This document shows, one piece after another, positions 10,701 to 19,600 of a stretch of 64,000 nucleotides of DNA. The stretch lies in assembly GCA_030141605.1 (NCBI GenBank), contig JAQGDQ010000513.1:1-64000 (forward strand), written 5' to 3'. Made by a program: the position numbers and the translations under genes. Below the pieces are notes generated by a model that did no database searches, was not told the origin of the DNA, and was given only the letters and a program-made list of their open reading frames with translations. Position 1 is the stretch's first letter; each line of letters starts with the position of its first letter. The DNA is from Tubiluchus corallicola (lineage: Eukaryota > Priapulida > Priapulimorpha > Priapulimorphida > Tubiluchidae).

Positions 10701-13083
10701 GAAAGACGAGGCATCAAGCTGTCAACTAAACTCAAAGTCTACAATGCTGTAGTCATTCCATCTCTGCTGTATGCCTGCGAGTCGTGGACAGTCTATAGTC
10801 GCCATGCCAGACAACTAAACTCCTTCCACCTGCGTTGTCTAAGACGACTCCTCAAGATCAGCTGGCAGGACTACATACCAGACACTGAAGTCCTCGAGAG
10901 AGCACAATCCATCAGTGTTCATGCAATGCTTAAGGCAGCACAACTGAAATGGGCTGGTCATGTTCGACGTATGGAAGATCACAGACTGCCAAAGAGACTC
11001 ATGTACTGCGAGCTGAAAGAAGGGCAACGGTCAGTTGGAGGGCAACGGAAAAGATACAAAGACACCCTCAAAGCCAGCCTGAAAGAATGCAACATCAATG
11101 TCGACTCCTGGGAAGATGTGGCACAGGAGAGATCACGTTGGCGGTCCCTCATCAAATCGGGAGTGAGCAACTATGAGTCCAGGCGCATCCAAGTTAGGCA
11201 GGAGAAAAGACAGCTTCGAAAAGACAGAGAACGCAATGCCTATCAAGATACACCATTCTTATGTCCTCACTGCAGGAGGAGGTTCTCAGCAAGAATCGGG
11301 CTTATAAGCCACCTCCGTACCCATCCTATGGCGTCAGAATGAAGTCATGGTCCTCTTCGACTATGAAGGACGAACTACTACTACTATTAGTTTGATATTG
11401 AATATCATTCAGTAAGAAGGATCAAAGATTAATGGATTTTTGCTTATAATGTGCTCAGATTGAAAAGGAGTTACTTTTATGGGCACCCTGTAAAAATGGC
11501 TCCAATAAAAAAAACTTAAGAGTAACCAAAAAATGATCTCCAATAGACTATTAACGTATTTCAGCACTCACCAAAAAATGATCTCCAATAGACTATTAAC
11601 GTATTTCAGCACTCATCAAAAAAATGATCTCCAATAGACTATTAACGTATGCCAGCACTCACCAAAAATGATCTCCAATAGACTATTAATGTGTTCCAGC
11701 ACTCACCAAAAATGATCTCCAACAGACTATTAATGTATTCCAGCACTCACCAAAAAATGATCTCCAATAGACTATTAACGTATTCCAGCACTCACCAAAA
11801 AATGATCTCCAACAGACTATTAATGTATTCCAGCACTCACCAAAAAATGATCTCCAATAGACTATTAACGTATTCCAGCACTCACCAAAAAATGATCTCC
11901 AATAGACTATTAACGTATTCCAGCACTCACCAAAAAATGATCTCCAATAGACTATTAACGTATTCCAGCACTCACCAAAAAATGATCTCCAATAGACTAT
12001 TAATGTATTCCAGCACTCACCAAAAATGATCTCCAATAGACTGTTAATGTATTCCAGCACTCACCAAAAAATGATCTCCAATAGACTATTAACGTATTCC
12101 AGCACTCACCAAAAAATGATCTCCAATAGACTATTAACGTATTCCAGCACTCACCAAAAAATGATCTCCAATAGACTATTAATGCATTCCAGCACTCAGA
12201 CTATTTGTACACGAGATGTCGTGTAAACCTCTCTCAGCTCTCGGACTAATTATTTGAATACTGTTTTTTCTGGATCACATAACAAACTGTGCTCAAATGC
12301 TAAAAATACACGAAATGGTTATGCTCTGGAATAATTCAAGTTCGTAACTATTTAAAATTTTTCACTCTTTAAGGCTCACTCAAAGTCGTAATTACATATT
12401 ATGTTTTCCTTTCTCAACTTTCAGGTTTATTGCTCTTATACCATTGCTATTATTACATCATTTACTTCATCCTTATTTACATTAAGTTATCTACAGAAGC
12501 ATGCATAACAATAATCATTTTTTCATTTAAGTAAGGTGAGTGTGTTAATGATCGTATGGTCGTACATTCACCTCGCACTACTCAAATTATTTTATTTTAA
12601 ATTTATTGATGTGTTTGATATTGTGTTTTTGTGATGTGTCAAAAATAAATTCATAGTTTACTTTCATAGCAACCACAGCTAACTACCAGTATTATTGTAG
12701 TGCCAGTATTATTGTTGCATTTTTGTTAAATGCCCAAAACTTGTGAAGCTGCTCAGCATTGTAATCTAATTTGAACTGAATTTATTGACTAAAAGGGATA
12801 AAGTATATTAATAAGACTTCACATACAAAGTTGTAAAGGGTTAGTTTGAGAACTTAAAAAAAAACAATATGTTAATGTGTTCAGCTTGAAAAGTTAGATA
12901 CTGTAAATTGTATGTGTCCTCTAGGCTCATATTCATCACTACACATCAGTGGAAGGTATGAACATCGCAGAGTTTGACAACAGCGTAGAGTCAGTCACGG
13001 ATCTCATATGTGAATATCAAGCACTTGAACAACAAGGAACACATTCTATATCTCACGTTCCTCGATTAACTGTAAAATCATGA
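2912..13083 (+). CDS. TUBE1: epsilon-tubulin, C-terminal half (5 exons, 5' end outside window)
   Basis: Epsilon-tubulin is a centriole/basal-body tubulin needed for triplet microtubule assembly. Five exons are readable: 2912-3021, 3821-3961, 6000-6140, 7412-7586 and 12925-13083. Together they make 726 nt with matching phases and a TGA stop, about 241 residues or half of the usual ~475. Family-diagnostic stretches are ANLLLNMTSSARFEGSLN, LNEITMNLVPF, the PPRR end of exon 2, NPKHGLYMACALMVRG, HWNPEGWKTGLCSV, LANNTFIHNTF, RLYKRKAHIHHY and the VPRL-type tail. All introns are GT-AG. The next upstream exon (Gly-rich nucleotide-binding half) was not found in 1-2900, which is occupied by repeats, so it lies to the left. 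Delta-tubulin was considered; the YKRK-AH-HHY junction and tail match epsilon better. Identification rests on recall of the family, without a database search. Confidence 0.94.
3335..3795. repeat. degenerate CTCCGACTC repeat clusters
   Basis: Runs of ACTCCGACTC/ACTCCGGCTC at 3337-3480 and again at 3735-3790 bracket a spacer. This resembles the ends of a widespread DNA element made of GGAGTCGGAGTC motifs. It ends 25 bp before a TUBE1 exon. Confidence 0.5.
3821..3961 (+). CDS. TUBE1: TUBE1 exon (SSARFEGSLNVDLNEI..NLPPRR)
   Basis: It starts after TTATGTAG and ends CGCAG|GTAAGT, a strong donor. It encodes SSARFEGSLNVDLNEITMN through NDVNLPPRR, the core of the tubulin C-terminal sandwich domain. 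An open frame runs back to 3654, but that upstream part is intron made of CTCCGACTC-type repeats. Confidence 0.93.
4016..4690 (+). repeat. second copy of palindrome arm plus Tigger-like end
   Basis: Repeats 730-1385 in the same orientation (TGCATCACGAAGCTGAAATG onward), including the Tigger-like end at 4461. Here the sequence continues into new Tigger-like interior instead of folding back, so the unit predates the inverted duplication. Confidence 0.8.
4726..4766. repeat. (AT)n microsatellite
   Basis: About 20 uninterrupted AT units in the TUBE1 intron. Confidence 0.95.
4767..5480. other. TUBE1 intron, no feature recognised
   Basis: Moderately AT-rich intron without open frames or recognisable element ends. 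Confidence 0.4.
5481..5617 (+). repeat. 29-bp tandem repeat, ~4.7 copies
   Basis: The unit ACTGGGTGAGACTGGCGGCA plus ACCCTAGAC is repeated with few changes. Confidence 0.9.
5789..5969. repeat. left arm of inverted repeat flanking two TUBE1 exons
   Basis: Reverse complement of 7747-7928 at roughly 90% or better by eye. It ends about 30 bp upstream of the exon at 6000. Confidence 0.88.
6000..6140 (+). CDS. TUBE1: TUBE1 exon (LDEIFTDTF..DIRRNVDR)
   Basis: The acceptor is TATGGATAG|A. The in-frame ATG just before it is intronic, since phase with the previous exon requires AG+A=Arg. It encodes LDEIFTDTFSPSHQLIRGN and LYMACALMVRGKVHLSDIRR, the usual ALMVRG helix of tubulins. The donor is GATAG|GTAATA. 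An inverted-repeat arm ends only about 30 bp upstream. Confidence 0.93.
6395..6585 (+). repeat. dispersed repeat, copy 1
   Basis: CCGCTGTGCTCACGCATGAGCTGTC onward reappears at about 63820-63990 in the same orientation, including the GTATGTAACAGC stretch. No element ends identified; 6141-6394 and 6586-6911 show nothing else. Confidence 0.65.
6912..7359 (+). mobile_element. MITE family AATAAG-TTTTTC, copy 1
   Basis: The left end TATAAGTTTTTTCTCAGTTCC and right end CGAAAAACTTATT are inverted. The interior carries AAAGGTCAAAGGTTA and GTACACTTGACAA. Other copies: 17555-17950 (reverse) and 27751-28144. Confidence 0.7.
7412..7586 (+). CDS. TUBE1: TUBE1 exon (LKPTLKFIHWNPEGWKTGLCS)
   Basis: The acceptor is GAAACAG|G. 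It encodes LKPTLKFIHWNPEGWKTGL, then QPIGQPYSLLTLANNTF and FNRLYKRK, and ends in phase 0 at AAAG|GTATAC. The ANN(T) motif and RLYKRK are typical of the epsilon-tubulin C-terminal helices. Confidence 0.94.
7747..7928. repeat. right arm of inverted repeat flanking two TUBE1 exons
   Basis: Pairs with 5789-5969. It begins 160 bp after the exon ending at 7586. Confidence 0.88.
8109..9278. mobile_element. TA-flanked element CAGTAGGTGCC, with nested hAT MITE
   Basis: CAGTAGGTGCCACTTAATAG on the left, GGCACCCACTG on the right, TA at both flanks (8107-8108 and 9279-9280). A CAGGGATGAG element sits inside at 8211-8673. No transposase is recognisable. A 5' copy without its right end starts at 32490. 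Confidence 0.75.
8211..8673 (+). mobile_element. hAT-like MITE CAGGGATGAG, copy 1
   Basis: Begins CAGGGATGAGAATTTTCCGC and ends ATTCTGATCCCTG. Same family as 19436-19966 and 38538-39032, whose 8-bp target duplications define the ends. Here the flanks are not an exact duplication. Confidence 0.75.
9392..11384 (+). mobile_element. 5'-truncated non-LTR retrotransposon with exact 13-bp TSD
   Basis: Flanked by TATTAGTTTGATA at 9379-9391 and 11385-11397. The insert begins inside the reverse-transcriptase ORF (no endonuclease) and ends in a short ACT-type repeat instead of a poly-A tail. The perfect duplication and an undamaged ORF indicate a young insertion. It lies in the last TUBE1 intron in the same orientation as the gene. 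Confidence 0.93.
9393..11342 (+). CDS. LINE reverse transcriptase with C-terminal C2H2 finger (5'-truncated)
   Basis: The frame is open from 9393 to the stop at 11340-11342; the first in-frame ATG is 9729. Read in order: SSGKAPGADSIPAEIY (RT motif 0-1), HRGISLLSIAGKILARIL, FRQGRSTVDMIF, motif A FVDLTKAFDTVSREGLW, motif B NGVKQGCVLAPTLF, motif C LLFADDCAL (FADD instead of YADD), then the thumb and GHVRRMEDHRLPKRL. The end carries CPHCRRRFSARIGLISHLRTH split as CPHC...H-LRT-H, a C2H2 zinc finger typical of one widespread invertebrate LINE lineage. The catalytic Asp residues are present. Without the 5' part it cannot be an autonomous element. Confidence 0.92.
   Translation, partial: AIYGLPKSGTTPILSADRSTLLTENDKILQRWAEHFNIILNRPSSINDEAIERLPQVPINRSLENLPSEKEVEKAIKSLSSGKAPGADSIPAEIYANGGPKLQTKLTELFQFMWKQEKLPQDFKDATIIHLYKRKGNRQQCDNHRGISLLSIAGKILARILLDRLNTHLEKDLLPESQCGFRQGRSTVDMIFAVRQLQEKSREQHVNLLTTFVDLTKAFDTVSREGLWKIMAKFGCPDKFIKLIREFHDGMQATVQDNGKYSDPFAVSNGVKQGCVLAPTLFSMMFSAMLTDAYRDRNVGIDIRYRTDGKLFNLRRLQAKTKVKEDTIRDLLFADDCALNATSEQDMQESVNLFAQACDDFGLTINTKKTEVLLQPAPDSTYVEPTITIKNEKLTAANKFVYLGSTLSRSATIDDEAAFRISRASAAFGNLRTTCWERRGIKLSTKLKVYNAVVIPSLLYACESWTVYSRHARQLNSFHLRCLRRLLKISWQDYIPDTEVLERAQSISVHAMLKAAQLKWAGHVRRMEDHRLPKRLMYCELKEGQRSVGGQRKRYKDTLKASLKECNINVDSWEDVAQERSRWRSLIKSGVSNYESRRIQVRQEKRQLRKDRERNAYQDTPFLCPHCRRRFSARIGLISHLRTHPMASE
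11526..12198 (+). repeat. 45-bp minisatellite, ~15 copies
   Basis: The unit AATGATCTCCAATAGACTAT + TAACGTATTCCAGCACTCACCAAAA is nearly identical across copies. It varies mainly at AAC/AAT and C/T positions and in the A-run length. Because 45 is divisible by 3, it produces long spurious frames on both strands. Lies 130 bp after the LINE, in the TUBE1 intron. Confidence 0.97.
12199..12924 (+). other. TUBE1 last intron, 3' part
   Basis: No element ends or open frames seen; ordinary AT-rich intron up to the acceptor at 12924. Confidence 0.5.
12925..13083 (+). CDS. TUBE1: TUBE1 last exon and stop
   Basis: The acceptor is CTCTAG|GCT. The exon encodes AHIHHYTSVEGMNIAEFDNS through HVPRLTVKS and a TGA stop, aligning to the epsilon-tubulin C-terminus. 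The intron before it is 5.3 kb and carries a LINE, a minisatellite and nested MITEs. Confidence 0.94.
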   Translation, partial: AHIHHYTSVEGMNIAEFDNSVESVTDLICEYQALEQQGTHSISHVPRLTVKS

Positions 13084-13263
13084 CAAAGATTTACTCTTGC
13101 TTAAAGGTAATAATATTTACTTATTTTAAATATACGAATTGTCTTGAAAACGAAATGTGTTTACAGTATGAAATAGACATTTATTTAGTACATCACATTG
13201 CCAGTTTACAGATATATACAGTTTACAAAAAACTAGATATTCGATGTGATTTTGATTTAATAT

Positions 13264-13269
13264 TTTATT
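13264..13269 (-). promoter_or_regulatory. candidate DHX30 polyadenylation signal
   Basis: AATAAA on the minus strand, 290 bp beyond the DHX30 stop; another lies at 13190-13195. If either is used together with the TUBE1 signal at 13320, the two 3' UTRs overlap antisense by roughly 60-150 nt. Confidence 0.45.
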
Positions 13270-13319
13270 TCAAACTTTACAAAGTTCATATACACATCAC
13301 AAATTACTACAAATAATAC

Positions 13320-13325
13320 AATAAA
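13320..13325 (+). promoter_or_regulatory. candidate TUBE1 polyadenylation signal
   Basis: AATAAA, 237 bp after the TUBE1 stop, is the first canonical hexamer on this strand downstream of the gene. The use of this site is inferred. Confidence 0.5.
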
Positions 13326-13558
13326 TCATGACACACAACAATAACCCAAATAACAATTAACGATATAACAAACTATGCCAATGACGTCTAATTACATAAG
13401 AAAAGTTTACATCACTGTTTAAAATGTTCTTGCATATAAAATTTTCACTCTTATTCAGCTTGGCAATATTGTTAATCGGATGTAATATTATGACACATAT
13501 CACAGCTGTCGGAAGCATAAAACTTTTCTAACACTGTTCAGCGCTCGTCGACCTTTTG

Positions 13559-13693
13559 TCACCGTTCCGCAAAACTGCTGTCCGTATCATCCGGTAATTC
13601 TGTGGCAAATTGCTTGGCTGCGGCTGGAGACAAGACCTGCTGATGCAACAATTCTGTCAAGCACTTCAGCACGCTGCAGTGCAAACATCTTGC
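13559..13693 (-). CDS. DHX30: DHX30 last exon and stop
   Basis: The acceptor is TTTACAG. The exon encodes [20 protein letters not shown] to [13 protein letters not shown] and TGA, 44 codons. The tail is not strongly conserved, but its phase and position as the only open exon before the stop support it. Confidence 0.83.
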   Translation of the reverse strand, partial: ARCLHCSVLKCLTELLHQQVLSPAAAKQFATELPDDTDSSFAER

Positions 13694-16600
13694 CTGTAAA
13701 TGGAAAAACGTCTCACATCTAGTCTGAGAGTCTGACTAGGAAAGTCTGAAAAGCTTTTGCATTTAATCAGCTACATAATCATGTAGATCCAAGTAAAACA
13801 GTCTATATCAGGGGATACTTTTGGGTTTTTTTTTGGGGGGGGGGGGAAGTTTGTCAGTCCTCTAGACTCAAGCAGGATGTGCTATAGGTTTGCCTTTGTT
13901 ATGCACTGAAAAAACATTATATCTAGAAAACTGTGTTGTTTGCCTAGGTAAGTGATTGTCTGCAAATCATAAGTTGGGTTAATTTTTCACGCTTTTCTTT
14001 TAAAACAAAATCTAGGTCTTATAGTGATACATGATTAGTTCTTGCATGTTATAACGAAATAAAAAAACCCTAGAGGAAGCTATGAAAAGTGTAGGCACAG
14101 CTTAGCCCATGATGGTCCGAGGTCTCAGGACCAAAGACCTAAGTGTTTGGTAAATGTAACCTTTTCTGAGGTGTTCTCTTGTACTTGACAAAATGCCGGA
14201 TATTCAGAGCAGGTGTACAATGCAACCAGTAACTATAGTTTAACAATATCCAAAAAGAAAATATGTGTGCTTGCAAACCAAAACTGTCCATAAGTCGGCA
14301 TAGTTAAAACTGCGTTATGATGCTTCAAAGTGGAATGCACCAAAATCTTGTCAAATATCAATTTTTTGTTTTTTACAAAAACAAACGCTAAATATATTTG
14401 ACTTTTATATTCTAGCATCAAATTATCAAGAAAGTGTTCATCCAAAAACGTTTAAAATTTAATTTTATAACTCCTTACCCACTTTCCGTTTTGAAACCAG
14501 CACTGCAATTTTAAAAACTTTTATTTTCAAACTCCGATTGTAGCTCCTAGAAGCTGTCATTTTGCTTTGTTTTTTTTCTGTTGCCAAACCCAGATCTTCG
14601 CCAGGCAGAGCCATCTACTTCATTTAAACATAACATCAATGTGGTCTTGCATGATCCGTAGCAACCAATATTTCTATGGTTGCCAAGTGTTTTGTAAAAA
14701 CGCGACAAAGCACAATGGCTAACTTGAATAGCTTGCACCTCAACTTCAACGTGGATTATCTCAGCTTAGAAATAACGTTGAGCGATGAGCTTGGTATCAA
14801 AATGATCCTCATGAAATGGAGATTCGGGATATGTGAATGACTGGAAAACCTTAATTGCCGACTTATGCAAGCACACACATGACATATGCCAGAAATTTTT
14901 ACTATCGTTTGCAAAACAAAAAATAAATTAGGATGCAAAACTACAAGTTTCCCAAAACAATGTTAATGATTTCAATTAATATTTTTTTATTGTAATTTGA
15001 AGCAAAAACTCGTGGTATAATGAAAGATTATTGTTATTGCGTTATGTAAAGTGTAAATAGACAGCCAGATATTCTTTACCTCAATTACTGCTTCGTCATC
15101 ATTGGCCTTTTCCTCTGACAAAACTTTGGGTTGTTGCAATATAAACTGAATCAGCTCGTTCATAACCTTCCGAAATTCAATCAGTTTTTCTGCCACCCTG
15201 GAGTTTGAAGCAGCATTAAATTTATGCACATACATCATTCAGATGTGGCAAAACCAAATTTTGTATGTTACTTCAATACCTTAATTAATATTTCCTATTT
15301 GTAGTGATTTTATATGTATTATTATTATTTTTATTATTATTACGAGTTTATTTCGTATAAAAAATATACAGTTTACAAAACAGGTAATGCGATGTTAGTA
15401 AAGTAACATATCTACAGACATTCAACTTTATAATATCCACTCATTGTAGTTCTCTTGTAATTATATTACAGTATACAGTGTTGTAAGGAGCTATAATAGA
15501 TATCGTAAAACATAATCTTTAAATGAGTTCTTAACCTTTAATTTTACATTTTCGTTTAGATCTGCACTACAACCATATTTAAATCTTAAATTTACTTCAC
15601 TGTTATTTAAATAATAACATAGCTTTGGAATTCTCAATGTTCAGGACCGGAAGCGTTTGCTGCATTTTGCATGGGTTCGTGAAAAACTGCTCTCACTGAC
15701 CAGCGATTACGTTATATTTGATAATTTTTGTAGGTTACTACTCCTCACACTGGGATTTTCATGCAAAATTATATGTGAAATGCATTTGTTTACTTTATAC
15801 AAATGAAAACTAATTTTTTGACAAAAAAATTGAAAAAAGCTTCCATCTGTTATGGTGCAGTGTTTGCACTGTAACAATGTACAGTATCGCTTATGTGAAA
15901 TCAGCTAATGTAGAAAATTTCAACTATCCAGACACAACACTCTTGATACACCTTGGCCTCTCGTCTACACTATTTTTAATGAGACATTTCTGTTAAAAGA
16001 TGAAACGACCTTAATTTGTCTTTAGTTGATTTGTTATCTTTTCCTGGAATAGCAGCAGAACATTGTAGGTTACAACTTGGGCTGCAGCAAACAGGCGATC
16101 AATAAATTAGTGTGTACGATCACGTAAGTGTACACCAGACTAAGCTACTCAAAAGGCTAAGTTGGAACACCTGAAAAGGGCGAGTTTTTCCTAATTGTAT
16201 CCAGTTAAATCTCTTATAAATGTCTAAACAAATAGCATGACTGGATAGCCGAGATTCTCCTGAATAGAGCAGTACCTAATTTGTAATCATTTAGTTATGT
16301 CAGTGCTCATACAGTAGCAGAAAAGTCACGGGTCTGGAGTCCTGAAGGAGTTAACTGGGATACCAAACCACAGTGACACACTGATAATTAAAGCAGCCCA
16401 TATGAAGTATTCATAAATGCAAAAAATCCAAAAAATAATAAAGACTAAACGAAACTTACTCTCGATAACAACAGAACGACATTCTTGTACTCCCATCCAC
16501 AGTTAGAATTACAAGATCTTTGTCTGCTGTTTCATTGAGTTGACTACGATCTTCTTTTTTTAACTCTAAAGGAATTTATTAAATAGGAAAAAGCATTATT

Positions 16601-19600
16601 TATATTTCTTTAGCCCTTTCACTACGTAGTTACTTTTTAACCGGGCCACATTGACTTTTGCATATTTTACAATAACTTCTTGTGGTGTGTTACTAAAACA
16701 GAATCTTGTAAATAAACAAATAGTTCTTCGATATCGAATACCAATATTGAATATTAGTTTCATTTCTACACATGAACACACATATGGGTATACATGCACA
16801 CACACACGCACGCACACACGCACACGCACACACACACACACACACACGTACACACCTTCATAAATAAGCATGTACTTATATTTAGAAACCAGTTTTCACA
16901 AAAGACAATACTAATCCATAATATGCAATCATTTTATAAGAACGCAGAACAATATGTTTCATCAATGATCTACAAGTGATTTTGCGTGGGAACATGCCAT
17001 ACAGTACAGTATTGTGGAATGCACCTGGCTTCAGACGCTGATTGGCTGGTCAGCATTACTTGTTGTGAGGCAACCCCAATCCCACAGCTGTTAAACTTTT
17101 CTACAATGTTTTGCATGGCCGTACCAGTGAAATAAACAGATCTGGGTGACTGAGCTTAGCGCTGAGTTTGAGCGGCAGTCTACCGCCTTCTGTCCCTTGC
17201 ATGAAAACATAGACGGCGGTGTGCTGCCTGCCGTAGTGAAAAGGTTAAAGAAGTAAATGTTTCAGTTTTCCTTATTGACACACCTTAAATTGCAGAATCG
17301 TAAGAGCAGAATGAGGAAAATGAAGACATTTACTGCAAAAACACTCTAAAGTCGGTTTTTGATTTGCGGTCCATGACAAAGTAATGAACATGTTTAATCT
17401 TAGCTAGGATACGGTTTATATATGTGACACGACAAGGCTAAGCTCATATTTCATGAATAATGTTGCACATGTACTGAAAAAACTTGACGAAGCCAAGTAC
17501 TCACAATATGGGATCAAACAAACGTGTCTCTTCATTAAGGCTCCCAAATTTCTTAATAAGCCTTTTCACAGTTTCGCTGTGCGCACGTGCAATTGCTGTA
17601 GGTCAAAGGTTAAGTGTACCACAACAATGTGTCTTAACTACAACCGTCACGTGATGTGTGTTTAAAGCAAAGATATCTGCTGCATCAGTTCAGTAACTTC
17701 GGCTGTTTTACACGGACTTTCCTTAATTATGCATTAGTCTGTGCATAGAGTGATTTACTATCAGGATCTTGCCTGGGAACAAGAAAAAATGAACTAGGTA
17801 AGGTCCTAGCTAGCTGTTAAAACTGTTATGATTACAATAGCATGGGCTGGGAGGCGTTGTCAAGTGTACACAAATACATTGTCTGGTACATGTAACCTTC
17901 GACCTTTTCAGGATCGTCACCAATCACTGGAACTGGGAAAAACGCTTATTGTTCTATAAACAAACAGCCAAATTTTCACATTACAGTGTTCCCTCGCTAA
18001 TTTGTGGTTTGTTTATTGCAGACTCGCTGTTTCGTGGGTTTTTGCGTTACTCCGTCTAAAGTATTTTTGCACATGTGTAATACGTATTGTACAGTAATGT
18101 ATAGATTTGATGAATTTTGCATAAAAAATTACAAAATATATAAAAATATATTAAAAATATTAAGTCTAACATTAAGAAAATATTATAAATCATAAAAAAA
18201 TACCATTTACAGTAAATAGTGTACTTATTTGGCGGATGAATACACACCAAAAATGAAATGTAGTACTTGCGCTGGCTTGAGATACTACTTGCCAACGTGA
18301 GATTTTTTTAACTCAAATTTTTAAAATTACGTATCTAGGTGTGTTTAAAACACCTTTTTGAACATTTAAGTAAAGTTTTTTAAAAGGTACACGTACAGTA
18401 TGGGAAAAGTTATTAGGGGAATGGGAAAGGGTTATGTATAAGAGCGTGGGGAGGGTTTATAAACACTTAAAATAATGTATAACTACTAAAATAAGTGTAG
18501 CGTCCCTACTTCGCGGAAATTCACTTATCGCGGGTGGGCCTGGAACGGAACACCCGCGATAAGTGAGGGAACACTGTATAATAAAATCAACAGCAAAAGT
18601 GGACCGACGAGCATGTTGCTCTTATTAATAAATGAACTGACCTGCCTCCCAAAATTCATGCTGTTCCTCTGTCGGTAAATGAAGGTGAATTTCGTTACCA
18701 CCAAATAACACTAATGCCAACGGATGAATCGTGGAGCAGTCGCGCAGCACAGGCATACCCATTTCAGCAGACATAACCTGAACAATGTCAGTAATATACT
18801 TTTTATATGAACTCAGAAAATATCAAACACTTGAGCTGGTAAGTTGAATCAAGAAAGCTTATATTGCGCAATAAACAAAGCACAATTAGTTAGGCAAAAA
18901 TGAAAATAATTACGCATAAATAAGCAATACAAAAAAAGAAATGCTTACTAATTTCTTTGAAAGCAAAAATCACTTTTAACATCAAAATGCAAAAGTTAAG
19001 CTGTTGGTGGATAAAATGCTGATGGACCAACAATTGGAATTAATTAATCAATTAGTTACTAGAACAGAGTTGAGAATCAAATAAATTCCAGTTAAACTTG
19101 ACATTAAAATTCAGCGATTGTTGGGGTCATTTCTTCATAATGAACATGCTTTTGAAGTTATGATTATTAATGACTAATTATCATTATTGTTATAATTTTT
19201 GCACGATTGTTTACTGTTTTACAGTGAGTCCTCGCTTAACGATGCTAATGTGTTCCAGCAAAACGCGACGTTAAGCGAAATGTTGTTAAACAAAACCAAA
19301 ACTTCCACAGAAACTAATGTAAAAGAATTGAGATATGTTTCAGAGGCAAAAATCAATGCTGCTTAAATCATATAAATTAAAAGTTTTATCAGATTCTTTA
19401 TGATTTCCGCTAATTAATTTCTTTCTGCTTGAAACCAGGGATGAGAATTTTCTGCGGATACATGGAATTCCGAGTTTTTGGAAGACCAGTAGTGCCATTT
19501 TTGTAAATCGCGTACATTCGCTGAGAAAATTTTTACGGACCCAGTACATTATTTCACAAGCTGACCGCTAGTTGGCAGGCCGTCACTTTGTTTACATCAC

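Noticed and set aside
11686-12226. Repeat-protein frames on both strands
   Set aside because: Artefact of a 45-bp tandem repeat whose length is a multiple of three, inside an intron.
16596-16979. His/Thr/Val-rich small proteins
   Set aside because: Translations of a CA/GT microsatellite; the same applies at 23542-23779.
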